The notes under the pieces: generated by a model
Seen by the model: only the letters and a program-made list of their open reading frames with translations
Database searches by the model: none
Told to the model about the DNA's origin: nothing
Position numbers and translations under genes: made by a program
Shown here: one piece after another, positions 15,969-24,945 of the stretch
Numbering within the stretch: the stretch's first letter is position 1
Layout of the letters: each line of letters opens with the position of its first letter
From: an uncultured Acetatifactor sp.
GTDB lineage: Bacteria; Bacillota; Clostridia; Lachnospirales; Lachnospiraceae
DNA length: 51,890 nt
Direction of reading: 5' to 3'
NCBI RefSeq assembly: GCF_910585425.1
Contig: NZ_CAJUCP010000040.1
Span: 1 to 51,890 of the forward strand

Positions 15969-17000
15969 ATGGCAAAAGTGATTACAATGGGTGAGATCAT
16001 GCTCAGGCTGTCCACCCCCAATTTCGAGAAGTTCATCCAGGCAGACGAGTTCGACGTCAATTACGGCGGCGGCGAGGCCAATGTGGCCGTGTCCCTGGCC
16101 AATTACGGCCATGAGGCGGAGTTCGTCACGGCGGTCCCCGACAATGAAATCGGCGAGTGCGCGGTGGCGGCCCTGCGCAAGTACAATGTGGGCACGAAGC
16201 ATATCGCCAGATGCGGCGAGAGGCTGGGCATCTACTTCCTGGAGAGCGGCTCTTCCATGAGGCCCTCCAAGGTGGTCTACGACAGGGCCCATTCCTCCAT
16301 CTCCACCGCCACGGCGGCGGACTTTGATTTCGACGCGGTCTTCCAGGGCGCGGACTGGTTCCATTTCACCGGCATCACCCCCGCCGTGTCGGACGCAGCG
16401 GCGGCGCTGACCGAGGAGGCCCTGAAGGCTGCCAGGAAGCATGGCGTGAAGGTGTCCGTGGACCTGAACTTCCGCAAGAAGCTCTGGTCCTCCGAGAAGG
16501 CTCAGAAGGTCATGAAGAACCTGATGCAGTATGTGGACGTGTGCATCGGAAACGAGGAGGACGCGGAACTGGTGCTGGGCTACAAGCCCGGCAAGACGGA
16601 CGTCACCAGCGGCGACCTGGAGCTGGCGGGGTACAAGTCCATCTTTGAGCAGATGGTGGCTGACTACAACTTCGAATACTGTGTATCTTCTCTGCGGGTG
16701 AGCCATTCCGCCTCCGACAACGGCTGGTCTGCCTGCATCTACTCCAGGGATACCAAGGAGTTCTACCACTCCAAGGAGTACAGCATCCATCCAATTGTGG
16801 ATCGCGTGGGCGGCGGCGACTCCTTCGCGGGCGGCGTGATCTGCGGGATGCTGGACGGCAAGGACTTCAAGGCGGCGCTGGAGTACGGCGTGGCGGCTTC
16901 CGCGCTGAAGCACACCATCCCCGGGGACTTCAACCTGGTGAGCCGGAAAGAGGTGGAGACCCTGGCGGGCGGCGATGCCTCCGGGCGGGTGCAGCGCTAA
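15969..17000 (+). CDS. kdgK: PfkB-family sugar kinase, probable 2-keto-3-deoxygluconate kinase
   Basis: 343-residue ribokinase-fold enzyme that phosphorylates KDG to KDPG, feeding the aldolase encoded just upstream. The N-terminal motif NYGGGEANVAVSLANYG and the C-terminal PfkB signature DRVGGGDSFAGGV, with catalytic base D284, are intact. GxNxA is replaced by GEANVA, as is usual in KdgK-like enzymes. It is the last gene of the uronate cluster and is followed by a probable terminator at 17015-17052. Family certain; substrate from context. Confidence 0.9.
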   Translation: MAKVITMGEIMLRLSTPNFEKFIQADEFDVNYGGGEANVAVSLANYGHEAEFVTAVPDNEIGECAVAALRKYNVGTKHIARCGERLGIYFLESGSSMRPSKVVYDRAHSSISTATAADFDFDAVFQGADWFHFTGITPAVSDAAAALTEEALKAARKHGVKVSVDLNFRKKLWSSEKAQKVMKNLMQYVDVCIGNEEDAELVLGYKPGKTDVTSGDLELAGYKSIFEQMVADYNFEYCVSSLRVSHSASDNGWSACIYSRDTKEFYHSKEYSIHPIVDRVGGGDSFAGGVICGMLDGKDFKAALEYGVAASALKHTIPGDFNLVSRKEVETLAGGDASGRVQR

Positions 17001-17014
17001 GCAAAAAATGTATC

Positions 17015-17052
17015 AAAAAACGTCCTCAGGGGTATACAGGACATGCTTTTTT
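17015..17052 (+). terminator. probable terminator after the uronate cluster
   Basis: AAAAAACGTCCT and AGGACATGCTTTTTT form an imperfect, A/T-flanked stem with a T6 tail at 17047-17052; the symmetric A and T tracts could make it work in both directions. Confidence 0.5.
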
Positions 17053-17155
17053 GACGATATATAAATACAGAAGAGCTTATGCAGGGCTGCTGGGATAAAG
17101 ATACCGGCGGCCTTGTGTGGTTACATTTACGAGAAGCATAAGGAGGATAAAAAAG

Positions 17156-17758
17156 ATGGGTTCGTATTACAAGCATACCAGGACGGAGAGCGCCAAGGTG
17201 CCCTATTCCTTCCGGTGTGAGCAGTGCATGAAGGACAGCGGGACCAGACAGGCCACGATTGTCGGCAACGAGGCGATCCACAACAGCATGTCCAGGAAAA
17301 TTTCCCAGAAAGAGGAGGCTAAGATGCAGGAGGAGGCTTTCCAGAAGCTGAAGAACGCCCTGCAGGAGGCCTACGAGAATGCCGAGGGGAAGCATATCTA
17401 TGCAAAGGAGTTCAATGATATCTGCCCGCATTGTGGGAAGCCCCAGTCCTGGGCGGTGGCGAATCTGAAGGATAAGCTCTTCGAGAATTCCATCGTCAGC
17501 GTTATCGTGGGACTGATTTTTGCAGTGGGCAGCTATTTCTACATAAAGAGCGAGCCCGGCAGGTTCGAGGAGTCCTGGCAGTTAGGGGTGCCTATCGGCA
17601 TCATGGCCGTGGCCGTGATCATCGCTATTCTGCTCTTCGCCATCAACATGGTGAAGATGAGCTCCAAGAACAAGAAGACGGCGAATGTAATGCAGAAGAA
17701 CCTTCCCGACATCCAGTGGGATGCGGTAGAGGGCATGATTGATATGAGCAGGGTCTAG
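17156..17758 (+). CDS. zinc-ribbon membrane protein of unknown function
   Basis: 200 residues. Two cysteine pairs (FRCEQC near residue 22 and ICPHC near residue 85) could form a split zinc ribbon around a charged, helical segment rich in K, E and Q. Two membrane segments follow: IVSVIVGLIFAVGSYFYI and GVPIGIMAVAVIIAILLFAI. I chose ATG 17156 because AGGAGG lies 9 bases upstream. It stands alone between a probable and a strong terminator. I do not recognise the family. Confidence 0.75.
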   Translation: MGSYYKHTRTESAKVPYSFRCEQCMKDSGTRQATIVGNEAIHNSMSRKISQKEEAKMQEEAFQKLKNALQEAYENAEGKHIYAKEFNDICPHCGKPQSWAVANLKDKLFENSIVSVIVGLIFAVGSYFYIKSEPGRFEESWQLGVPIGIMAVAVIIAILLFAINMVKMSSKNKKTANVMQKNLPDIQWDAVEGMIDMSRV

Positions 17759-17789
17759 TATCCCAGTGCATGGTGTACTGGTCTCCCAG

Positions 17790-17816
17790 GGCGCGGGCGG
17801 CTGTCCGCGCCTTTTT
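17790..17816 (+). terminator. strong intrinsic terminator
   Basis: GGCGCGG (17790-17796) and CCGCGCC (17805-17811) form a perfect 7-base G/C stem with an 8-base loop, followed by TTTTT. Confidence 0.85.
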
Positions 17817-17916
17817 GCCGCACAGGAAAGTTTTTCATGATGTTTTTTACAAGTTTGACACATCTTTATGATAGAATCGGTTGATGACAGAGGAAATCTG
17901 GTCAGGAGGTGGCGCT

Positions 17917-18570
17917 GTGACGGACATACTGGTGGTGGAGGACGATGAGGCGATTGCCAATCTGATCTGCGTGAGCCTAAGCGCGGAGGGCTACCGCTGT
18001 ACCTGTGCCCGGGACGGCATGGAGGGCGCGGATTATATCGAGCGGCAGTCCTTCGACCTGGTGCTCCTGGACATCATGCTTCCGGAGGTGGACGGCTATG
18101 AGCTCCTGGAATTCATCAAGCCCACCGGCACCCCGGTAATCTTCCTCACCGCAAAGGGCAGCATCGAGGACAAGGTGCGGGGGCTGCGGGCCGGTGCGGA
18201 CGACTATCTGCCGAAGCCCTTCCAGATCGGGGAGCTCCTGGCCAGGGTGGAGGCCGTGCTGCGCAGGCTGGGAAAGGGAGAGCGGCAGCTGGAGGTGGGG
18301 GACGTGAGCGTCCGGCTGGATTCCAGGCAGGTGCTCAAGAGCGGCGTTGCCCTTACGCTGACGGTGAAGGAGTTCGACCTGCTGGTGGAGCTGATGCGGA
18401 ACCGGAACATCGCCCTGTACCGGGAGCAATTGTACGAAAAGGTCTGGAAGGAGCCCTTTAACGGGGAGACCCGGACGCTGGACAGCCATATCCAGAGGCT
18501 TCGGAGGAAGCTGGGCTGGGAGGATCGGATCCGGACGGTGTTCCGGATAGGCTACAGGCTGGAGGGATAG
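17917..18570 (+). CDS. OmpR-family response regulator
   Basis: 217 residues. The receiver domain has the acidic pocket VVEDDE, phospho-acceptor D in LVLLDIMLP (near residue 51) and the conserved T and K in VIFLTAKG and DDYLPKPFQ. The C-terminal half is a winged helix (LTVKEFDLLVELM, TRTLDSHIQRLRRKLG). I chose GTG 17917 because AGGAGG lies 7 bases upstream and the protein then starts at the usual TDILVVEDDE; upstream TTG and ATG codons at 17881 and 17884 lack a ribosome site. The kinase gene begins 1 base after the stop. It probably controls its own operon, including the lipoprotein gene at 21477. Confidence 0.95.
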   Translation: MTDILVVEDDEAIANLICVSLSAEGYRCTCARDGMEGADYIERQSFDLVLLDIMLPEVDGYELLEFIKPTGTPVIFLTAKGSIEDKVRGLRAGADDYLPKPFQIGELLARVEAVLRRLGKGERQLEVGDVSVRLDSRQVLKSGVALTLTVKEFDLLVELMRNRNIALYREQLYEKVWKEPFNGETRTLDSHIQRLRRKLGWEDRIRTVFRIGYRLEG

Positions 18571-18571
18571 C

Positions 18572-20374
18572 ATGCGCCTCTTTACGAAAATCTTTTTATG
18601 CGGGACTTTGGTCTTAAGTCTGGCATTTTCTGTCTCGGGATATTTTCTGCTCCATTTTTCATGGGAAAGCAGCATGGCAAGGGAAGCGGATTTCGCTTTG
18701 AAGCAATACCAATACGACAAGTTCACCATCCAGTCGGCGCTGCTGACGTACACGGATTTCGAGATGTCCCTCGCGGTATCCTGGGAGGATGCCGCGGACA
18801 GGGGGCAGATCACCACCTGGTGGGAGGATGCCTCTGGGGGGACTGTTGTCTCTTCGGGGGAGGAGGGGGAGAAGTGGTTCGTGAAGGGCGCGGAGCGGAT
18901 ATTTGACCGGGAGTCGGCAAAGGAGCTGTTCCGCATCCTGGCGGAGGATGTGAGCCTGCCCGCGGCCTTCTTTACAGGGGACGGGACCCTTCTCTATTCC
19001 GGGATAGAGGGGCTGGACGCCTCCTTCCTGGAGGAGCTGTCGGGAGACGCCCATGTGTACCGGTTCCGGGAGACGCCGGAGGGGAGCTTCCTGCTGGTGG
19101 GAAGCGTGCTGGAGCAGGGAAGGCTTGAGCTGGCGGACGGGATGTGGGACGGGCGGGAAGCCGGAGAGCAGGGGGCCATGGAAGCCGAAGGCCGGGACGG
19201 GGAGGAGACCGGATCGGATGCTGGAGCTGAGGCAGCTCCGGATGCGGCACAGGCAGCTGCCCGGGGCATGGAGGAGGCGGAAGCGGAGGCCGATACCCAG
19301 ACCGCGGGCCTGGGCACAGCACAGGAGAGGACATGGTACGAGACGGAAGACGCCGCCCTGGACACTGGGGCCTCCGGGGACGGAATTCGCTTCGTGACCC
19401 AGTGGGACGTGAGCAAGACCGTGAGGCAGCAGGAGATTCTGCAGCAGTATTTCCTGCGCTGCTATCTGGCGGCGGTTCTGGTGGGGATGGGGCTGCTGGG
19501 GCTTCTGTCCGCTCTCCTGACAGGCCCACTGAAGCGGATGTCCCGGGCGGCGGGACGGATGGCCCAGGGGGACTATGAGGAGCGCCTTGCCGTCAGGGGC
19601 CGGGATGAGATCGGGGAGCTGGCGGAGAGCTTCAACCGGATGGCGGAGGCCGTGGAGGAGAAGGTGGAGGCATTGTCCAGGGCGGCCAGGGAGCGGGAGG
19701 ATTTCGTGGCCAATTTCGCCCATGAAATGAAGACGCCGATGACTTCCATCATCGGCTACGCGGACATGCTCTACCAGAGGGAGCTTTCCCGGAAAGAGGT
19801 GCGGGACGCCTCCTGGTACATCTGGAACGAGGGGATGCGCCTGGAGGCCCTGTCCCTGAAGCTGATGGACCTGACCGTTCTGGGGCGGCAGGACTTCCCC
19901 CTGCAGGAGATGGCCGCGGAGGAGCTGCTGGCGGACGCGGCGGGGGGCCTGGAGCCTTTCTTTGCGGAAAAAGGGGTGTCATTTGTGCTGTCGGCAGATC
20001 CGGCCTATATCCGGGTGGAGTACGACCTGTTCAAGACCCTGCTGATCAACCTGCTGGACAATTCCGTCAAGGCGGGCTGCACCAGGCTTGCGCTGTCAGG
20101 GACCCGGGAGCGGGAGGGGAGATACCGGATATGCGTCAGGGACAATGGCTGCGGCATGGAGGAGGAAGAGCTCTCCCGGATCACGGAGGCCTTTTACATG
20201 GTGGACAAGGCCAGGAGCAGGAAGCAGCACGGGGCAGGGCTGGGGCTCGCCCTGGCCGACAGGATCGCCAGGATCCACGGAAGCGGGCTGGAGTTTAGGA
20301 GCAGAAAGGGCCAGGGGACAGAGGTAAGCCTGCTGTTCTCCTGTGTGGAGGCGGAGACGGACGATGAGGAATAA
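18572..20374 (+). CDS. sensor histidine kinase with a low-complexity extracellular insert
   Basis: 600 residues. N-terminal membrane segment (residues 4-28), an extracellular region of about 265 residues, a second membrane segment near 295-315, HAMP (GPLKRMSRAAGRMAQGDYEE), then a HisKA domain with NFAHEMKTPMTSIIGY (histidine near 384) and a HATPase with LINLLDNSVKAG, DNGCGM and GAGLGLALA. All catalytic boxes are intact. The extracellular domain contains about 70 residues of A/E/G-rich low-complexity sequence (19,150-19,380), unlike a folded sensor. It directly follows the response regulator, and the next gene overlaps its end. The signal is unknown; the solute-binding lipoprotein downstream may present it. 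Confidence 0.94.
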   Translation: MRLFTKIFLCGTLVLSLAFSVSGYFLLHFSWESSMAREADFALKQYQYDKFTIQSALLTYTDFEMSLAVSWEDAADRGQITTWWEDASGGTVVSSGEEGEKWFVKGAERIFDRESAKELFRILAEDVSLPAAFFTGDGTLLYSGIEGLDASFLEELSGDAHVYRFRETPEGSFLLVGSVLEQGRLELADGMWDGREAGEQGAMEAEGRDGEETGSDAGAEAAPDAAQAAARGMEEAEAEADTQTAGLGTAQERTWYETEDAALDTGASGDGIRFVTQWDVSKTVRQQEILQQYFLRCYLAAVLVGMGLLGLLSALLTGPLKRMSRAAGRMAQGDYEERLAVRGRDEIGELAESFNRMAEAVEEKVEALSRAAREREDFVANFAHEMKTPMTSIIGYADMLYQRELSRKEVRDASWYIWNEGMRLEALSLKLMDLTVLGRQDFPLQEMAAEELLADAAGGLEPFFAEKGVSFVLSADPAYIRVEYDLFKTLLINLLDNSVKAGCTRLALSGTREREGRYRICVRDNGCGMEEEELSRITEAFYMVDKARSRKQHGAGLGLALADRIARIHGSGLEFRSRKGQGTEVSLLFSCVEAETDDEE

Positions 20375-21293
20375 AAGGAGTTTGCTTGTAAATCTGTCGG
20401 GGGTGGCGCTGGCGTTCGCCATCGCTTTCGGCGGAATCTTCGCGCTGTGGAGCAGGCTGGACAGAGAGCGGGCGCAGCTTTTGTCAGGGGGTGGTACGGT
20501 GGGGATCCCGGCCGGGACTGAAGGTGTGATGTCAAAGAGCGTCGGCGTGGTGGACGTGGAGATAAAGGCGGCGGATTTAAGCCAGGAGGAGCTGCGCCGG
20601 GCGGTGCTGTGCCTGGAGAGCGCATCGGAGAAATACCCCCATGAGCCCGTGCCCGGGCAGTTGTCCATGACAGAGGCCACCCGGAGCGGCCTGGCCTGGC
20701 TTGGGGACTTCCTGCTGCCCCGTCTGGACAGGGAGGGGATGATTCCGAAGGAATACAGGCTGAGCTGCTATCTCTGGGCCGATAGCCAGGCGGAGGCCGA
20801 CGAGGGGACGGATCCGCTGGCCGGTTACTGGGAAGTGTCCTTCGCCGGGGAGGAGCTGGATGCGGTGCTGTTCCTGAACGCGGTGACCGGGCAGGTGCTG
20901 CGGGCGTGGATCGCGCTGCCGTATCCGGAGGGGGAGCATCCGGACGCGGAGCGTCTGACAGAGCTTTTGGAGGATTACGCGGATTCCCTTGGCGTGGAGG
21001 CCGGGTATGCGATTTCCATGGCGGAGGCCGGGATGTCCGATTCCGTATACGCGACGGAAAAACAGGGAACGGAGGGCGGCGGGACAGAAAGCTTCGGAGC
21101 CGGAGACGGAGAAACGGACAGCCCCGGGCAGGGCGGCGGAGAGGGCTGGGGATTCCGGCAGCGCCTGGAGGACCAACGGATGGCAGTCTGCCTGGAGGCC
21201 GGGGATGCCGTAGACGCCGGGATGCCCCTGGCGGAGAGCGGGAAGGCCCTGTGCCTTGCCCTGTACCTGGAGACCAAGCCCCCGGAAGATTAA
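20364..21293 (+). CDS. membrane-anchored protein of the two-component locus
   Basis: 309 residues. One N-terminal membrane anchor (LLVNLSGVALAFAIAFGGIFALW) is followed by an extracellular domain with no recognised family. An insert rich in G, E and T occupies about residues 235-260. ATG 20364 lies within the last codons of the kinase gene, with GGAG 7 bases upstream, so translation is coupled to the kinase. Given its place, it may modulate the sensor from outside the membrane. Function unknown. Confidence 0.75.
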   Translation: MRNKRSLLVNLSGVALAFAIAFGGIFALWSRLDRERAQLLSGGGTVGIPAGTEGVMSKSVGVVDVEIKAADLSQEELRRAVLCLESASEKYPHEPVPGQLSMTEATRSGLAWLGDFLLPRLDREGMIPKEYRLSCYLWADSQAEADEGTDPLAGYWEVSFAGEELDAVLFLNAVTGQVLRAWIALPYPEGEHPDAERLTELLEDYADSLGVEAGYAISMAEAGMSDSVYATEKQGTEGGGTESFGAGDGETDSPGQGGGEGWGFRQRLEDQRMAVCLEAGDAVDAGMPLAESGKALCLALYLETKPPED

Positions 21294-21476
21294 AGGCCCC
21301 CGGGGCTTTGTGAAAAAAATGTGAACCCTCCGGATTTTACAACTTAGGCACAACTCCTCCGCAGCTCCTTGACATCTGCCTGATATGATACGCGAAGCGA
21401 AGGAAAGACAGGTTCGCGGTGAATAAGGAATCGCGGGAGAGATGCGATTCCCAGTAAAATCAGGAGGTAACAGAGA

Positions 21477-23819
21477 ATGGAGAAGCGGAAAAAGCGGAAT
21501 GGGCGCGGCGTCAGGTGGATTGCCGCCCTGCTGCTGTCGGCGCTGCTGGCGGGCGCCCTGAGCGGCTGCGGCGGGAGCGCGCCGGGAGGAGACGGCGCAG
21601 GGGAAGGCGGCGCAGGGGAAGACGGCGCGAAAAGCGGCGCGGAAGGCTCCAAGGCGGCGGACGGGGGTTCCCCCGGACAGGACGGCAAGGGCAGATATGT
21701 GGAGATCCAGGAGAGCCTGCCGGAGGAATTGGACGGCTGGTCAATCGTACAGATCTATACGGTAGACGGGAAGCTCCGCCTCCTGGCCACCAAAGCGGAG
21801 GGCGACAAGGCCGTCCTGCGGGAGTGGGAGAAGCAGGAGGAGGGCCTGACGGATGTGACCCAGGGCTGGATGGCGGACATGGAATTCAACTGTGTCGGGG
21901 GCTGGCTGGATGTCCGGCTGGCCCGGGGAAAGGACGGCGGACAGTATCTGTATGCCGGATACCTGGCGGAGGACGAGGAGGGCTCCAGGGGGCATCTGTA
22001 TAAAGCCGAGGGAGGCGCGGCGGTGGAGATCACGCCCCAGAAGTGGACAGTCCCCAATGAGGAATTCGGCAGCTATGAAATGGTGCAGGGCCTGGCGGTG
22101 CTGGACAACGGCAATATAGTCGCCGTCTCCTACACCTCAGTGGACATTCTGTCGGGGGAAGACGGAAGTGTAATAGAAACCGAGAAGCCCGCCGTTTTCT
22201 ATGAGGGCGGCGTGATAGCGGACGGAGAGAATGCCTATCTGCGGGCCTCTGACGGAACCGGCGGCTATATCGAGAAGCGCCAGGGCGGCAAGGCCGCAGG
22301 CGCGGTGCAGATTCCCTATCCCGCATCCGATTCCGGGGCGTCCGAAAGCGGAGACAGGATGATGACCTTCAACAGCAATGCCAGCCTGGCGCTGGCGGCG
22401 CTTCCGGATGGCACATTGATCGCCGGGAGCAAGGACGGGCTGTTCCGCATGGATCCCGGGGCTGAGCCGGGGCAGTGGGAGCTGCTTGTGTCCGGCCAGG
22501 AGACGGATTTCGCCATGTCGGATCTGTGGTGCACGGATTTCGCGGCGTTTGAGGACGGGAGCGTCTACGCCCTGTTCGAGTCGGAGGAGGGGCAGAAGCT
22601 GAACCGCTATGAGTATGACCCGGAGGCGGTGTCGGAGGTGACGGAGGTGCTGAAGCTCTATACCGTGTACGAGAGCTCCCTGCTGAACCAGGCGGCGGCC
22701 AAGTACCACAAGGCCCACCCGGAGGTGCTGATCGAGATCCATAACGTGTATCCGGCTTACTACCCGGACAGCGTTGACTACAATGCCGTATACCAGGAGC
22801 TGAACACCATGCTCATGGGGGATGAGGCGCCGGACATCGTGATGATGGATCATCTGGACATGGATTCCTACGCGGACAAGGGCCTGCTGGCGGATCTGGA
22901 GGACGTGGTGGGCCCCATGGAGGAGAGCGGGGAGCTTCTGTCCAATATTACAGGCATATACAGACGGGAGGACGGCAAGCGGTACGTGGTGCCCCTGCAG
23001 TTCGCCATGGACCTGGCCCTGGGAAGGGACATTACGGTCCAGGATATGGCCACCATGGAGTCCCTGGCAGAGTTCCTGTCCCGGGTGGAGGAGCCCTATA
23101 TGGCATCCCGGACGGTGGCCGGGCTGGTGGATGAGTTCTACCCCTATTTCTGCGCCGAGATCGTGGACGGCAAGCAGCTGGACAGGGAGGCTATGGGGAG
23201 GTATCTGGAGTACCTGAAAGCGATCGGGGACAACTGCGGGATTGTGGCGTCAAATCCTGAGGACGTCACGTCCTACGGCGTATTCGGCCTGGCCGGGAAG
23301 GCGAAGTTCGCCCTCAGCCGGATGAGCGGCTTTACGGACGGCATGCTGTACATGTCCATGGTGGATTATATCAAGGGGGACTTCACGGCCTTTGAGAACC
23401 GCTTCGAGCCCCTGGTGCAGGCGGGTGTCTGCGCCAAGAGCCGGTATGTGGACAGGGCAAAGGACTTCCTGCGGTTCGCCCTGTCGGAGGAGATCCAGAA
23501 CCTGGAGTACAACGGCTTCCCGGTGAACCGCAGGTCCATGGAGCATCAGGCGATGAAGGACCGCTCGGAATTCACCATGGTGACCTCCGTGGCAGGGGAC
23601 GACGGCAGCTTGGTACAGTTCGAGAGCGAGCCCTACTCCAAAGAGACGGCGGACCGGCTGGTCGCCCTGTGCGAGGGGCTGGATAAGCCTGTGGGAGAGG
23701 ACGCGAAGATCCGGGAGGTGCTGATCGAGGCCCTGGGCGGCTATCTGGAGGGCTCCCAGTCCAGGGAGGACACCGTACAGAAGATAGAAGACGGGCTGAA
23801 GATGTATTTAGCGGAATGA
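21477..23819 (+). CDS. large solute-binding lipoprotein with an extra N-terminal domain
   Basis: 780 residues. A lipoprotein signal (LLLSALLAGALSGC) is followed by a G/A/E-rich linker to about residue 65. Residues about 75-380 look like a repeated beta-structure, perhaps propeller-like (GWSIVQIYTVDGKLRLLATK, LAVLDNGNIVAVSY, ALAALPDGTLIAGSKDGLFRMD). From about residue 389 a family-1 extracellular solute-binding domain begins (LKLYTVYESSLLNQAAAKYH, NTMLMGDEAPDIVMMDHLDM, YVVPLQFAMD). Ordinary binding proteins are about 420-550 residues. No ABC permease or ATPase is near, so it is probably part of the sensing module with the upstream kinase. AGGAGG precedes the ATG, and a strong terminator follows. 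Confidence 0.88.
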   Translation: MEKRKKRNGRGVRWIAALLLSALLAGALSGCGGSAPGGDGAGEGGAGEDGAKSGAEGSKAADGGSPGQDGKGRYVEIQESLPEELDGWSIVQIYTVDGKLRLLATKAEGDKAVLREWEKQEEGLTDVTQGWMADMEFNCVGGWLDVRLARGKDGGQYLYAGYLAEDEEGSRGHLYKAEGGAAVEITPQKWTVPNEEFGSYEMVQGLAVLDNGNIVAVSYTSVDILSGEDGSVIETEKPAVFYEGGVIADGENAYLRASDGTGGYIEKRQGGKAAGAVQIPYPASDSGASESGDRMMTFNSNASLALAALPDGTLIAGSKDGLFRMDPGAEPGQWELLVSGQETDFAMSDLWCTDFAAFEDGSVYALFESEEGQKLNRYEYDPEAVSEVTEVLKLYTVYESSLLNQAAAKYHKAHPEVLIEIHNVYPAYYPDSVDYNAVYQELNTMLMGDEAPDIVMMDHLDMDSYADKGLLADLEDVVGPMEESGELLSNITGIYRREDGKRYVVPLQFAMDLALGRDITVQDMATMESLAEFLSRVEEPYMASRTVAGLVDEFYPYFCAEIVDGKQLDREAMGRYLEYLKAIGDNCGIVASNPEDVTSYGVFGLAGKAKFALSRMSGFTDGMLYMSMVDYIKGDFTAFENRFEPLVQAGVCAKSRYVDRAKDFLRFALSEEIQNLEYNGFPVNRRSMEHQAMKDRSEFTMVTSVAGDDGSLVQFESEPYSKETADRLVALCEGLDKPVGEDAKIREVLIEALGGYLEGSQSREDTVQKIEDGLKMYLAE

Positions 23820-23829
23820 GATTGACATT

Positions 23830-23870
23830 GCCCCGCCATGATTTCGAACCGGAAATCTGGCGGGGCTTTT
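23830..23870 (+). terminator. strong intrinsic terminator after the lipoprotein gene
   Basis: GCCCCGCCA (23830-23838) and TGGCGGGGC (23858-23866) pair perfectly, with an inner GATTTC/GAAATC stem and a TTTT tail. Confidence 0.88.
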
Positions 23871-23910
23871 GCGGCCTTACCGGAAATTAGTAAAAAAAGT
23901 AAATTAACCC

Positions 23911-23939
23911 TTTATATCTTTACCGGAATAGTATATACT
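23911..23939 (+). promoter_or_regulatory. promoter of the epimerase-rhamnosidase operon
   Basis: TTTATA (23911-23916) and TATACT (23934-23939) are 17 bases apart; an overlapping pair TTTACC/TAATAT (23919 and 23942) has the same spacing. Confidence 0.5.
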
Positions 23940-24011
23940 GATAATATAACTTTATAGGAACAGGAAGAGGAAGTCAAACTGACAAATCTGATGAAAGAGA
24001 GGAACTGAGTT

Positions 24012-24863
24012 ATGTACGATTTTTCTATCGGCGTAATGCTGGAATCTTTCCGGCAGCCCACTCCGGTGGCGCTTAAGAAGGCAAGGGAGGTCGGCGCTAA
24101 GGGCATACAGATGTATGCGGTGGACGGCGAGCACACCCCGGAGCAGCTTACGGGGGGGAAGCGGAAGGAGCTTCTGGATATGGTGAAATCGGAGGGGCTG
24201 GTGTTCTCCGCCCTCTGCGGGGATCTGGGGAAGGGCTTCCACAATCCCGAGCTGAATCCGGGGCTGATTGAGAAGTCCATGCGCATCCTGGAGCTGGCAA
24301 AGGATCTGGAGACGGACATCGTCACCACCCACATCGGCGTGGTCCCCGCGGATCCCGGCCATGACCGCTACAAGATCATGCAGGAGGCGTGCTTCAAGCT
24401 GGCCGAGTACGCGGATTCCCTGAACGCGCATTTCGCCATCGAGACAGGGCCCGAGGAGTCTGCCACATTGAAGCAGTTCCTGGACGGTCTGCACTCCACC
24501 GGCGTGGCGGTGAACTTAGATCCCGCCAACCTGATCATGGTCACCGGCGACGATCCCGTCCAGGCGGTACATAATCTGAAGGACTACATCGTGCATACCC
24601 ATGCCAAGGACGGCGTGCGCAACTACTACCGCAATCCCGAGGAGGTCTACGGCCTTGTGGAGGCGGAGATGCTGGCAAGCCCTTCCTTCGCGGAGCTTCC
24701 CCTGGGCAAGGGCGGCGTGGACTTCAAGAATTACCTGAAGGCCCTGGACGAGATAGGCTATCACGGATTCCTCACCATCGAGCGCGAGGTGGGCGACGAT
24801 CCGGAGGGAGATATCCGTCTGGCCGTAGATTTCCTGAATGGCTTGATAAATTATACTGCTTAA
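24012..24863 (+). CDS. sugar phosphate isomerase/epimerase (xylose-isomerase-like TIM barrel)
   Basis: 283 residues of the AP-endonuclease-2-like TIM barrel family. Characteristic blocks are GVMLESF, GAKGIQMY, ETDIVTTHIGVVP, AHFAIETGPE, AVNLDPANLI, IVHTHAKDG and GFLTIEREVG; the E, D, H and E of these blocks are the usual metal ligands. Substrate unknown. It is the first gene of an operon with a second enzyme of the same fold, a rhamnosidase-like protein, CutC and FucU, so a keto- or deoxysugar from a plant or mucin glycan is likely. The spacing to the next gene (82 bases) and the lack of a terminator support cotranscription. Confidence 0.9.
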   Translation: MYDFSIGVMLESFRQPTPVALKKAREVGAKGIQMYAVDGEHTPEQLTGGKRKELLDMVKSEGLVFSALCGDLGKGFHNPELNPGLIEKSMRILELAKDLETDIVTTHIGVVPADPGHDRYKIMQEACFKLAEYADSLNAHFAIETGPEESATLKQFLDGLHSTGVAVNLDPANLIMVTGDDPVQAVHNLKDYIVHTHAKDGVRNYYRNPEEVYGLVEAEMLASPSFAELPLGKGGVDFKNYLKALDEIGYHGFLTIEREVGDDPEGDIRLAVDFLNGLINYTA

Positions 24864-24945
24864 CAGTTAAAAGTTTGTGGTATTTACGGAGCGGCTTTTA
24901 CAATGGAAAGCGAACTTTCTGTTGTCGTGAATAGGAGGAAATGAA

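Noticed and set aside
17855..17860. Perfect TTGACA upstream of the response regulator
   Set aside because: The nearest -10-like hexamers (TATGAT, TAGAAT) are only 6 and 11 bases away, so no normal promoter can be built; it could still be part of a regulator-binding site.
21369..21374. Perfect TTGACA upstream of the lipoprotein gene
   Set aside because: TATGAT follows after only 9 bases and nothing suitable lies at 16-18 bases.
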